A program made the translations under genes and the position numbers. Under the pieces are notes generated by a model, which was not told the origin of the DNA, ran no database searches, and worked only from the letters and a program-made list of their open reading frames with translations. Positions 17,124 to 26,472 of a stretch of DNA of 64,000 nucleotides are shown piece by piece; position 1 is the first letter of the stretch, and each line of letters opens with the position of its first letter. This DNA is from DASQFQ01 sp963802905 (GTDB lineage Bacteria > Actinomycetota > Thermoleophilia > Solirubrobacterales > Solirubrobacteraceae): assembly GCA_963802905.1 (NCBI GenBank), contig CAWDKH010000010.1:174562-238561 (forward strand), given 5' to 3'.

Positions 17124-18440
17124 GTTCGCACGCGCGCCACCCAGCACCGCCGGTCCGCTCCTCTGCAACGACGGACGTCGGAGGCTGCACCCGCGTCGCT
17201 GCGCTCGTGGATCCTGAGGGTCCAGCGCAGCGCCGGCAACCGCGCCGTCGGGAGCCTGCTCCAGCGCAAGGTCGGCTGGTCGGACGCCTCCCAGCAGGGC
17301 AAGGCGTGGAACGCCGACGAGCGCCGGGTCGGCAAGGTCCGCCGCATCCCGCTCGAGGGGCTGAAGCAGGGCACCGACGCGAACGTGAAGCGTGCCGGCG
17401 GCCGGATGATCCCGGGGCTCTCCTCGGAGAGTGCGACCGGCAAGGCGATCGTGCTCGTCCCCGCCGCGCTCGACGCCACGGGGTCGATCGAGGTCGTCGT
17501 CTTCCTGCACGGCTTCACCGAGGGCCTGCACCGCCCCTACGCGGGCTGGCGCCAGCTCGTCGAGCCGAAGCCGGCCAAGGGCCCGGGGAATCTGCGCCAG
17601 GGGATCGACGCCACCGACACCGCGCCGGTCCGCGACGTCGCGCTCGACCAGGCGGAGCAGCAGCTTGACGAGAGCGGGCACACGCAGCTCGTGATCGTGC
17701 TCCCGCAGGGCGGCCTGACCTCGCAGTTCAGCAAGGACGGGGAGCAGGACTTCGACGCCGGCCCGTACGTCACGGAGATCGTCACGCGGCTGCAGAGCGA
17801 GCAGCGCTGGTGGGACGGCACGGGCAAGCCGAGCGGCAGCGCGCCCTCCGTCCGGCGCGTCACGATGGCCGGGCACAGCGGGGCCGGCGCCGCGCTCTCG
17901 AACATGACCGACCGGGCCGTCAAGGCGAGGCGCGCGAAGAAGCCCCCCGGGAGCGCCGCCCTCACCGGCGACCTCGTGATCTACGACGCGATCAACGGCA
18001 GCCAGCTCGGCCTGTTCATCGAGTGGACGCTGATGCAGCTCGACGACGAGTTCGCGAAGCTGACCGATCCCGGGGTCACCGACGAGGCGAAGCTGTTCCA
18101 CCTGCAGTCCGCGCAGAAGCTGCGCGGCTTCACCACCGACAGCTACATCAATGCCTACATCGCGCTCGACGACGCGATCAACCGCTGGTTCGCCGCTCAC
18201 GGCGCCAAGCTCGGCCCGTGGGCCCAGTGCCTGCGCGCGAACTACTCGCTCGACTACGTCGACGTCGGCCACGAGGAGCTGATGCGCGGATCGCTCGCAG
18301 GCAAGCCACGCGCGGCGGGGACGGGCACGATTCTCAAGGCGATCCAGGACCTCCACCCGCCGCGCTATATGTCGCCCGCCGCATGCCCGGCGATGCCCAG
18401 GCCGCTCAGGGACCGCTACGCCGAGGTCAAGAAACGCTGA
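17124..18440 (+). CDS. Alpha/beta-hydrolase-like protein with eCIS-type N-terminal motif
   Basis: Residues ~33-47 read VQRSAGNRAVGSLLQ, followed by RK. This is close to the LQR-x-AGN-x-AV-x-x-LLQR stretch found at the start of many proteins linked to extracellular contractile injection systems. The rest resembles an alpha/beta hydrolase: VVVFLHGFTEG (oxyanion loop), MAGHSGAGAAL (nucleophile elbow GHSGAG), LVIYDAING (possible acid) and VDVGHEELM (possible His). The start is uncertain. No ATG, GTG or TTG occurs in frame before GTG 17385, yet the motif lies upstream; GTT at 17124 is where a leaderless start would fall, and a one-base error would make it GTG. A coding frame also opens at GTG 17117 but needs a shift. 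Confidence 0.65.
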   Translation, partial: VRTRATQHRRSAPLQRRTSEAAPASLRSWILRVQRSAGNRAVGSLLQRKVGWSDASQQGKAWNADERRVGKVRRIPLEGLKQGTDANVKRAGGRMIPGLSSESATGKAIVLVPAALDATGSIEVVVFLHGFTEGLHRPYAGWRQLVEPKPAKGPGNLRQGIDATDTAPVRDVALDQAEQQLDESGHTQLVIVLPQGGLTSQFSKDGEQDFDAGPYVTEIVTRLQSEQRWWDGTGKPSGSAPSVRRVTMAGHSGAGAALSNMTDRAVKARRAKKPPGSAALTGDLVIYDAINGSQLGLFIEWTLMQLDDEFAKLTDPGVTDEAKLFHLQSAQKLRGFTTDSYINAYIALDDAINRWFAAHGAKLGPWAQCLRANYSLDYVDVGHEELMRGSLAGKPRAAGTGTILKAIQDLHPPRYMSPAACPAMPRPLRDRYAEVKKR

Positions 18441-19350
18441 GGGCGGCGATGGCGTCGCGGTGCGGATCGTCCGGCGGGACCCAGCAGTCCTCGTTCGGCA
18501 GCGCGTGCAGGCCGGCCGCGCGCGTCAGCTTGTCGGCGTTCTCGCGCAGCGCGAGCACCGCTGGGCGCTCGTCGTCGGCGCGGGTGACGAGCGACCACGA
18601 CCAGAGCGGCGTCGGATCCACCACGGGTCGCAGCCGCAGGCCTGCGGGCGCCGCCGCCAGGTCGCGCTTGGCCCCCTGCAGCACGGGGACGCCGAGCCTC
18701 CGGCAGTGGCGAAAGCTCGGGCCGGCGACCCCGCCGTCGTCGATCTCGACGATCCGCGCACCGGTCGCGTCGGCGAAGTTGCGCACGTACGCGTTCCACG
18801 TCCGCCACGACGTCCCGTCGGCGTCGACCAGCACGCGCAGCCGCCCGGCGGCGATCGTCTCGTCTTGGACGCGACCCGGCACCACCGCGTCGAGCGGCTC
18901 GGCCCACAGCAGCTGGATGTCGAGGCGCGGGTCGGGGACCGCCCACGCGATCGCCGCGTCGAGTCCGCCGTCGAGCACCCGGCCGATCTGCATGTGGCTC
19001 GGCATCACCCACTCGTCGAGCTGCAGATCGGATCGCACCGAGGCGACCAGCTCGTCGGGCAGCCAGCTGACGTAGCCGAGACGCAGCGCGCCGGCGGTTC
19101 CGGCCACGCGCCGCTGCGCGTTCGCGGCGAGCGCGATGATCTCGCGCGCGTCGATCAGGAGCGTGCGGCCGGCCGAGGTCAGCTCGACGTGCCGGCGATC
19201 GCGGATGAACAGCGGCGCCCCGACGCTCGCCTCGAGCGCCTTGATCTGCTGCGAGAGCGAGGGCGCGGCGATGTGGAGCCGCTCGGCCGCACGGCCGAAA
19301 TTCAGCTCCTCGGCAACCGCCACGAAGTAGCGCAGCTGTCGCAGTTCCAC
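18427..19350 (-). CDS. LysR-family transcriptional regulator
   Basis: The protein has 307 residues. Its N-terminal winged helix MELRQLRYFVAVAEELNFGR and AAERLHIAAPSLSQQIKALE is typical, and a periplasmic-binding-like effector domain follows. The GTG start is divergent from the VOC operon at 19,473, the standard position for a LysR protein that controls its neighbour. Its 3' end overlaps the convergent hydrolase gene by 14 bases. Confidence 0.9.
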   Translation of the reverse strand: MELRQLRYFVAVAEELNFGRAAERLHIAAPSLSQQIKALEASVGAPLFIRDRRHVELTSAGRTLLIDAREIIALAANAQRRVAGTAGALRLGYVSWLPDELVASVRSDLQLDEWVMPSHMQIGRVLDGGLDAAIAWAVPDPRLDIQLLWAEPLDAVVPGRVQDETIAAGRLRVLVDADGTSWRTWNAYVRNFADATGARIVEIDDGGVAGPSFRHCRRLGVPVLQGAKRDLAAAPAGLRLRPVVDPTPLWSWSLVTRADDERPAVLALRENADKLTRAAGLHALPNEDCWVPPDDPHRDAIAALSVS

Positions 19351-19384
19351 GGTGCGCGAGCGTACCCGTCGTGTTAGGCCACGT

Positions 19385-19455
19385 CTATCAACGTGACGTC
19401 AAAGATCGTGGATATCGCGACGCGTTTGGAGGACGATCGCATCACGTTCAAACAC
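19385..19455 (+). repeat. 71-bp repeated leader element, copy 1
   Basis: It begins CTATCAACGTGACGTCAAAG and ends GACGATCGCATCACGTTCAA followed by ACAC. It matches positions 22217-22287 at 56 of 71 bases without gaps. It ends 18 bases before the VOC start, so it probably holds a promoter or operator. It also contains a 27-codon frame (GTG 19393 to TGA 19476) whose stop overlaps the VOC start. Confidence 0.7.
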
Positions 19456-19472
19456 AAGCTGAGGAGGTCGTC

Positions 19473-20132
19473 ATGACCGCCGTTCAGACACACGACACGA
19501 ACATCGCGAAGGCTGCCGTCGACATGAAGCTCGAGGTCGTCGTGCTCCCCGTCGCCGACGTCGATCGCGCCAAGGACTTCTACACCTCGCTCGGGTGGCG
19601 GCTCGACGCCGACTTCGCCACCGGCCCCGAGTTCCGCGTCGTGCAGGTCACGCCGCCCGGCTCGGAGGCTTCCGTGATCTTCGGCAAGGGCGTCACGGCG
19701 GGCGAGCCCGGCTCCGTCGAGGATCTCCAGCTGACCGTCTTCGACATCGACGCGGCGCGCGATGCGCTCGTCGGCCGCGGCGTCGACGTCAGCGACGTCT
19801 ACCACGACGCCGGCGGCGTGTTCCACCACGCCGGGACCGAGGCGCGCGTGAGCGGGCCGGCCGACGACCACGCCGACTACGGGTCGTTCGCATCCTTCCG
19901 CGACCCGGATGGCAACGGCTGGATCCTGCAGGAGATCAAGGTGCGCCTGCCCGGTCGCGCGAGCGACACGACGAAGTACGAGAGCGCGGACGAGCTCGCC
20001 AAGGCGCTGCACCGCGCGGCGCTCGCACACGGCGAGCACGAGAAGCTCACCGGCGAGTACGACGAGCAGTGGCCCGTCTGGTACGCGCAGTACATGGTCG
20101 CCGAGGCGGCGGGTGAGGAGCTCCCGAAGTGA
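19473..20132 (+). CDS. VOC (glyoxalase/bleomycin-resistance) family protein
   Basis: The protein has 219 residues. The beta-alpha-beta-beta-beta modules are visible: MKLEVVVLPVADVDRAKDFY starts module 1, and FASFRDPDGNGWILQEIK ends module 2 with a metal-ligand-type Glu. A C-terminal extension (~residues 165-219, W- and E-rich) follows. VOC enzymes use a divalent metal for isomerisation, ring opening or thiol transfer; the substrate is unknown. GAGGAGG precedes the ATG. Its stop overlaps the next gene by 4 bases. Confidence 0.85.
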   Translation: MTAVQTHDTNIAKAAVDMKLEVVVLPVADVDRAKDFYTSLGWRLDADFATGPEFRVVQVTPPGSEASVIFGKGVTAGEPGSVEDLQLTVFDIDAARDALVGRGVDVSDVYHDAGGVFHHAGTEARVSGPADDHADYGSFASFRDPDGNGWILQEIKVRLPGRASDTTKYESADELAKALHRAALAHGEHEKLTGEYDEQWPVWYAQYMVAEAAGEELPK

Positions 20133-21475
20133 GCGACTACGACGTGATCGTCATCGGCGGCGGCTCGCCCGGCGAGCACACCGCCGGCGCGATCGCCGAG
20201 GGCGGCCTCCGGGTCGCCCTCGTCGAGCGCGAGCTGGTCGGGGGCGAGTGCTCCTACTTCGCCTGCATCCCGTCCAAGACGCTGCTGCGCCCCGGCGAGG
20301 CCGTCAACGCCGCCCGCGACGCCGCGGCGACCGCCGAGGTCGACGTCGAGGCAGCGCTGGCCTGGCGCGACTTCCAGGTCTCCGACTACTCCGACGCCGG
20401 CCAGGAGAAGTGGCTCGCGGGGGAGGGCATCGACCTGCTGCGCGGCAGCGGGCGGCTCGCCGGCACCGGCGCCGTCGAGGTCGACGGCGTCCGCTACACC
20501 GCCGACCACGTGGTCGTGGCCACCGGCGCTGACCCGTTCATCCCGCCGATCCCGGGCCTGCGCGAGCTCGACGGCATCTGGACCAACCGCGAGGTGACGG
20601 GCATGAAGGCCGTGCCCCGCCGCATGCTCGTCCTCGGCGGCGGCCCGGTCGGGACCGAGATGGCGCAGGCCGTCCGTCGCCTCGGCGGCGAGGTCGCGCT
20701 CGTCGGCGGCTCCCTGCTGGCCCGCGAGCCCGCCCCGCTGGGCGAGGCGCTCGGCGAGGTCCTGCGCCGCGACGGCATCGAGCTCGCCCTCGGCGTGCGC
20801 GCGACCGGCGCGCGGCGCGAGGGCGAGGACTACGTGCTGGAGCTCGACGACGGTCGCGAGCTGCGCGGCGACCGCATCCTCGTCGCCACCGGGCGGCGCC
20901 CGCGCGTCGACGGCATCGGCCTCGAGAGCGTCGGGATCGAGCCCGACCCCCACGGCATTCCGGTCGAGGCGAACCTGCGCGCCGGCGAGCGACTGTGGGC
21001 GGTCGGCGACGTCACCGGGATCTTCCCGCTCACCCACGTGGGCAAGTACCAGGGCGACGTCGTCGCGTCGAACCTCCACGGCCAGCCGCGCGAGGCCAAC
21101 TACGAGGCCGTGCCGCGCATCACCTACACCGACCCGGCGGCGGGCGCGGTCGGCGCGACCGAAGCCCCCTTCAGCGGGACCGCCCTCGTGGCGGAGGTCG
21201 CCAAGACCTCGACCTACACGCGCGCCTACGCCGAGTCCAACGGCTTCCTGACGCTGCTCAGCGACGGCGAGCGCCTCACCGGCGCCTACGCGCTCGGCCC
21301 GGAGGCCGGCGAGTGGCTCCAGCAGGCGACGCTCGCCATCCGTGCCCGCGTGCCGCTCGACGTCCTCAGCGACACCATCCAGCCCTTCCCGACCTTCTCG
21401 GAGATCTACGTCGGGGCCCTCAAGTCGCTGCACGCCGAGATCGCGGGTGAGCGCGTCGGGGCGGGGTCGAGATGA
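20129..21475 (+). CDS. Pyridine nucleotide-disulfide oxidoreductase with C-x4-C (CSYFAC)
   Basis: The protein has 448 residues. The FAD fold starts at VIVIGGGSPGEHTAG. The redox pair is C41 and C46 in GGECSYFACIPSK, where lipoamide dehydrogenases have CLNVGC. The NAD(P) fold has VLGGGPVGTEMAQ, and GDVTG marks the second FAD contact. The C-terminal dimer-interface motif, normally HxHPTxSE, reads IQPFPTFSE, so the usual catalytic His is replaced by Phe. The disulfide is present but normal dihydrolipoamide chemistry is unlikely. GTG start, 4-base overlaps on both sides: VOC, this gene and SDR form one operon. Confidence 0.85.
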   Translation: MSDYDVIVIGGGSPGEHTAGAIAEGGLRVALVERELVGGECSYFACIPSKTLLRPGEAVNAARDAAATAEVDVEAALAWRDFQVSDYSDAGQEKWLAGEGIDLLRGSGRLAGTGAVEVDGVRYTADHVVVATGADPFIPPIPGLRELDGIWTNREVTGMKAVPRRMLVLGGGPVGTEMAQAVRRLGGEVALVGGSLLAREPAPLGEALGEVLRRDGIELALGVRATGARREGEDYVLELDDGRELRGDRILVATGRRPRVDGIGLESVGIEPDPHGIPVEANLRAGERLWAVGDVTGIFPLTHVGKYQGDVVASNLHGQPREANYEAVPRITYTDPAAGAVGATEAPFSGTALVAEVAKTSTYTRAYAESNGFLTLLSDGERLTGAYALGPEAGEWLQQATLAIRARVPLDVLSDTIQPFPTFSEIYVGALKSLHAEIAGERVGAGSR

Positions 21476-22228
21476 GCGGGCGCGAGCCCGAGCTGCTCGG
21501 GCAGACCGTGGTCGTGATCGGCGGCAGCGCCGGCATCGGCCTCGAGACGGCAAAGCCACGCACGCGCCGAGGGCGCCGAGGTCATCCTCACCGGCCGCAA
21601 CCCTGAGCGCCTCGACGCCGCGGCGCGCGACGTCGGAGCGCAGAGCACCGCCGCCTTCGACGCGGTTGACCTGGAGGCGCTCGAGCGGTTCTTCGAGAGC
21701 CTCCCGGACCAGGTCGACCACGTGATGGTCACCGCGGGAGGCCCGTACTACGCGCCGCTCGCCGAGTTCGACATCGCCAAGGGGCAGCGCGCAATGGACG
21801 AGCATCTGTGGCTCGCGGTCCGCCTGGCGCAGCTCGCGATCGGCAGGGTGCGGCCCGGCGGCACGCTGGTGTTCATCGGCGGGACCGGCGGGCGCCGGCC
21901 CGGTGTCGGCCTCAGCGGCATCGTCGCGGGCACCGCGGCGATGCAGGCGGTGATCGGCAACCTGGCGCTGGAGATCGCGCCGATCCGCATCAACCTGATC
22001 GCGCCCGGCTTCGTCGACACGCCGCTGTCGGCCTCACTGCTCGGCGAGGGCCTCGACGCGCGCCGCGAGGAGCTCCGCTCGACGCTGCCGATCGGGCGCG
22101 TCGTCGGCCCGGAGGACGTCGCCGCGCTCGCCGTCCACCTGATGACGAACACCGCGCTGACGGGCGCCACCTACGACGTCGACGGCGGGCAGCAGCTCGG
22201 GCTAGTGAGGCTGCGGCTATCAGCCTGA
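21472..22228 (+). CDS. Short-chain dehydrogenase/reductase (one frameshift)
   Basis: The SDR frame starts TVVVIGGSAGIGLETA, the cofactor loop, and breaks at about 21553 where CAAAG has one A too many; removing it gives SHARAEGAEVILTGRNPER. Later landmarks are VDHVMVTAGGPYY (the NAG-like motif), LAPGF-like INLIAPGFVDTPL and the C-terminal YDVDGGQQLG. The catalytic Tyr-x3-Lys is not evident: the region GLSGIVAGTAAM has neither residue, so this may be a divergent or non-catalytic SDR. It is third in the operon. Confidence 0.75.
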
Positions 22229-22287
22229 CGTCAAAGGTCGTGGAGATCTCGGCGCCGGTGGGGGACGATGGCCGCAGCTTCAAACAC
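22217..22287 (+). repeat. 71-bp repeated leader element, copy 2
   Basis: It begins CTATCAGCCTGACGTCAAAG and ends with CTTCAAACAC, overlapping the last bases of the SDR gene. It is ungapped against copy 1 at 19385. It ends 26 bases before a small coding frame and shortly before another VOC gene. Confidence 0.7.
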
Positions 22288-22312
22288 CGAGTCAGGAAAG
22301 GGAGTGAGATCG

Positions 22313-22399
22313 ATGTCGGAATGGATTTGGAACTACGGCCTCGGAATCGTCCTCAGCCAGCAGTCGGAAGCGGAGGAGCAGTCGAACCGCAAGCGATGA
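22313..22399 (+). CDS. Possible 28-residue peptide
   Basis: ATG to TGA encodes MSEWIWNYGLGIVLSQQSEA and EEQSNRKR. A purine-rich AGGAAAGGGAG lies about 9 bases upstream, and the stop overlaps the ATG of the VOC remnant (ATGA), as in a coupled operon. The first half is amphipathic or hydrophobic and the end is charged. No family is recognised; short length limits certainty. Confidence 0.4.
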   Translation: MSEWIWNYGLGIVLSQQSEAEEQSNRKR

Positions 22400-22773
22400 G
22401 CGGGATCACCCACCTCTATCGTGGCGTCCCAGTCTCCGATCTCGACGTAGCATCGAGTGGTACACCGATTCTGCGGGCGTCCCCAGCAGTCGCGTCGGCG
22501 AGGAGGTGCTGTGGGAGCTCGACGAGCACGCCTGGCTCTGCAGCGACGCCGACGCGTGGAGCCAGGCTGGCGACGCGCTCGGATCGCGCTCGCCGTCACC
22601 GGGCTCGACGTTCGGCCTGACCGGCATCGCTGCGCAGCGCATCGAGCACGATCCGCTCGACGGCCTGCTGAACGGCGTCGCCATCGTGGACGTTCTCGAC
22701 CTGGATGCGACACGCGACTGCGCTCGCTCGAGCCGCCGACACGCCGCGCTGCGCGACACTCGCGTCAGTCGAT
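22396..22773 (+). pseudogene. VOC family protein, broken by frameshifts
   Basis: The start MSGITHLYRGVPVSDLDVAS is a VOC module opening. Other frames then give VGEEVLWELDEHAWLCSDAD and LTGIAAQRIEHDPLDGLLNG, each similar to one VOC protein read in order. At least two or three indels separate them. Like the intact VOC gene at 19473, it follows a copy of the 71-bp element. Whether the breaks are real or sequencing errors cannot be told here. Confidence 0.55.
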
Positions 22774-22816
22774 GACGCTACCCGGTCTCGCTGCGCGTCG
22801 GACGTGAGCTGAGCGA

Positions 22817-23622
22817 CTAGGTCGCCCGGGCGGCCTCCGGCGCTCGCTCGGCGACGAACGCTTCGACCAGCGCGGCGAGCCGGCCGGGCAGCTCGATCGG
22901 GATCTCGTGCCCGGCGTCGAGCAGCTCGAGGCGCGCGCTGGGGAGCGGCGCGACGACGGCGTCTCGCAGGAGGTCGGGCGGGAACATCGCGTCGTGGAGG
23001 CCGCCGACGACGAGCGTCGGCGTCGCGATCGAGCCGAGCCGATCCGTGAACGAGGTTGCGATGGCGGCGTGCAGCGTGCCCTTCCAGCGCCACGCGGCGA
23101 ACCGTCGCGGCGTCCTCCCCGAAGCGCTCGAGCAGCTCCGGCTCGATCGGGTTCGTCGCGTAGGTCTTCGTGAGCTCGGTCAGCCGCTGGGCGTCGCCCT
23201 CGCGGCCGAGCCAGTCGTCGGTGAGCTCGGTCGGGAGCGGGATCTCGCCCGCCGGACAGCCGGCGACGAGGATCAGGCCGAGGACTCGCTCGGGTGCGAC
23301 CAGGGCCAGGTACTGGAGCGAACCGGGCGCTCATGCTGAAGCCGACGACGAGGAACTCGTCGAGGCGCGCGGCGTCGGCGACGGCCAGCGCGTCGGCGGC
23401 GATCTGGTCGAGCGTGTAGCCGTCGTCGGCGGGATCGGACTGCCGGTGGCCGCGCAGGTCGAACGTGACGGCGCGCCGTCGCGTGAGATCGAGGTGCTCG
23501 ATCATCGCGTCGAAGTAGCGTCCCGATCCGGCCCAGCCATGCATGCAGAGCAGGCTCGGCGGACCCTCACCCGCGACCTCGTAGGAGATCGAGATTCCGT
23601 CATCGGTCAGCGCGGCGGGCAC
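22817..23622 (-). pseudogene. Alpha/beta hydrolase, frameshifted
   Basis: The first 98 residues are clean: LLCMHGWAGSGRYFD (oxyanion region), FDLRGHRQSDPADDGY and LVVGFSMSAR (nucleophile GFSMS). The frame then breaks near 23325 and the C-terminal half is spread over other frames; the terminal ...AEAARAT-type stop lies at 22817. It belongs to the ordinary hydrolase fold family (haloperoxidase/esterase-like) and its substrate is unknown. Confidence 0.6.
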
Positions 23623-23654
23623 GACTCACCTCCTGTGCGGGAATTGGAGCGAAC

Positions 23655-26368
23655 CTACCTCTCGAACGCGGGCAAAGCCAGCGCGTGCGCAACCGCCTCC
23701 TCGTCGGTCAGCGCCGCGCCACGCGAGCGGGCGTCCGCCCACGCTGCCTCACCGAGTGCGGTGGACGCCGCGCGAACCCCGGCGTCGTGCTCGGATCGGA
23801 TGGTCGGCCACTGCTCCACGCCGGCGCGCTCCCTGACCGCCTGCTCGGCGCCGTAGAGCCGCGCCGCGCTGAGGAAGTCACCGCGATCGGCAGCGACGCA
23901 GGCGAAGCCGTCGAGGCAGACGGCGACGCCCCAGGCGTTGTCGAGGCGCACGAAGGCCCTGAGCGCCTCGCCGAGCAGTGCGACCGCGCGCTCGCGTCGC
24001 CCACGTGCCGGGCGGCGCGCGCGAGGTTGAGCATGCACATCGCCGTCATCCAGCGATCGCCTCCCGCTGTGCGATCTCGACCGAGCGCTCGTGATTGTCG
24101 AACGCCTCGCGATGGCGGCCCTCGAGCTCGCAGAGTGTGCCGACGTTCGTCAAGACGAGCGCCGTCGGGAACCAGAGGTCGCGCTGGGTGGAGAGGCTCA
24201 GCGCCTCCTCGTACCGCCGGCGGGCCTCGTCCAGCCTGCCGCTGAGCGGGCCATCGTGCCGAGCAGGTTGAGGCACACGGCTTGGTACCACTCCTCGCCC
24301 GCCGGCAGGAGCGCCAGGCTCTCGGTGCAGGCGCGCTCGGTCGCGTCGACGTCCCCCTCGATGCCGCTGATCCAGCCGGCGACCGCGAGCGCCGCGCGCG
24401 CCCGACGGTCGGCTCGCTCGAGCGCGAGAGCGAGCGCCGTGAAGACTCGCTGACCTTCGGCGTACAGCGCGTGCGCCGTCCAGAACGGCTGCAGGGCCGC
24501 TGCGGTGCGCAGCGCGGTCTCCGCGTCGCCGCGCTCGTCCGCGCCCCAAGCGAGCGCGGCGCGCAGGTTCTCGCGCTCGCGGCTCACGTGCTCGAGCCAT
24601 GGCGCGAGCGCTGCCGCCCAGGTTCGGGCCGCCCTCCTCGGCGACGCCGAGGCACCAGCCCGCATGCCGGCGCGGATCTCCTGCTCCTCGCCGGCCGCGG
24701 CCAGCTCCTCCACCGCCAGCTCGCGAATCGTCTCGAGCATGCTGAAGCGCGCGTCCTCGACCCGGATCAGGTTGTGCTGGGCGAGTGAGGCGAGCCCGTC
24801 CGACGCGCCGGGACGCGCAGACGACGTCGGCGGCCCGTGCGGACCAGCCTCCCGCGAAGACGCCGAGCCGCGCGAACAGGCGCTGCTCGGGCTCCGGGAG
24901 CAGGTCGTAGCTCCAGCGGAGCGTGTCGCGCAACGTGCGCTGACGGGCGTGCACGTCGCGCGGTCCGCCGGTCAGCAGCTCGAGCCGCCGCTCGAGCCGG
25001 GCCAGGATCTCGGCGGGGGCGAGCGTGCGGATCCGCGCCGCCGCCAGCTCGATCGCCAGGGGGAGGCCGTCGAGGCGCGCGCAGATCGCGCGACCGCGTC
25101 GGTGTTGCCGGTCGTCAGCGTGAAGTCGGTGCGCGCGGCCCGGGCGCGCTCGACGAAGAGCGAGATCGCCTCCTCCAGCGCGCAGCGGTGGCACGGCGTA
25201 CTCGCTCTCGCCGTAGAGGTTGAGGTAGGTCCGGCTCGTCGCGAGCACCGTCAGCTCCGGTGCGGCTTCGAGCAGCTGGGAAACGATCGGCGCGGCGTCG
25301 AGGAGGTGCTCGAAGTTGTCCAGGATCAGCAGCAGAGCGCGCTCACGCACGAACGTCGTCAGCGCCTCGGCGATCGACTGCCCGGGCGCGGCGCAGCTCG
25401 AGGGCCTGGGCGATCGCGAGGGGCGACGAGCTCGCCGTCGCCGACGGGCGCGAGCGGCACGAAGCAGGCGCCGTCGGCGAAGTCGCCCTCGACCGGCGCG
25501 CGATCTCGAGCGCGAGCCGGGTCTTGCCCGTCCCGCCGGCGCCGGTCAGCGTGAGCAGGCGCGCCCGGGCGGCTGGAGCAGCTCGCGCAGGTGCTCGAGC
25601 TCGCGGAGGCGGCCGACGAACGAGCTGGGGGAGAGCGGGGAGGCCCGTGCGGCGGCGGCGGGCCGCGCGCGAGGTCGAGGGCTGGGTCGTGCTCGAGGAT
25701 CTGCCGCTGGAGCGTCTTGAGCTCCTCGCCGGGCTCCAGCCCGAGCTCCTCGACGAGCCGGCGCGCGCCGCCTGGAACGCCGCGAGCGCGTCGGCCTGGC
25801 GACCGGCGCGATACAGCGCGAGCATCAGCTGCGCCGTCAAGCGCTCCCGCAGCGGGTGCTCGCGGAGCGCGGCCGCGAGCCGGCCGACGAGGTCGGCGTG
25901 CCGGCCGTCGCCGAGCTCGCGCTCGAACCGCCGTTCGAGCGCGGTGAGGCGCAGCTCCTCGAGCCGTGCGATCTCGCTTTGCGCGAACGACTCGAAGGCG
26001 AGATCGGAGAGTGGCGGGCCGCGCCACAACGCCAGCGCCTCGTCGTAGCGCTCCTGTCCGAGCAACCGCTCGAAGCGGTGCAGGTCGAGCTCGTCGTGGT
26101 CGACGCGGAGCGCGTAGCCGGGCGGCCGCGTCTGCAGGCGATCGTCGTCGAGCAGCCGACGGAGGCGGGAGACGTAGCCATGCAGCGCGGTCAGCGCCGT
26201 CGGCGGCGGGGACTCGCCCCACAGCGCGTCGACGAGGACATCCTGCGCGATGACCTCGTTCGCGCGCAGCAGCAGCATCCCGAGCAGCGCGCGCTGACGG
26301 CCGCGGCCGAGAGCCAGGACGCGGCCGTCCTCCGCCACCTCCAACGGGCCCAGGATCCGGAAGTCGAT
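23655..26368 (-). pseudogene. SARP/AfsR-type regulator with BTAD, NB-ARC ATPase and TPR region, many frameshifts
   Basis: Read in order on the minus strand: an OmpR-like DNA-binding domain (LGPLEVAEDGRVLALGRGRQ, ...VLVDALWGESPPPTA), the bacterial transcriptional activation domain (ERYDEALALWRG...), Walker A LTGAGGTGKTRLALE, ALLLILDNFEHLLDAA as Walker B, GLPLAIELAAARI, then TPR-like helices ending ALALPAFER. At least six frame changes break the ~900-residue protein. The start is unclear: ATC lies at 26368 behind GGAGGAGG, and the first usable codon in frame is TTG 26344. Confidence 0.7.
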
Positions 26369-26472
26369 CGCAGCCTCCTCCTGCGGCCGACGCTACAGCG
26401 TCAGCGACCGATTAGCGATTCGTTACGGCGCTCTGGATCGTCGCCTGCGTCCACGACAAGGAGCAGATCGCC

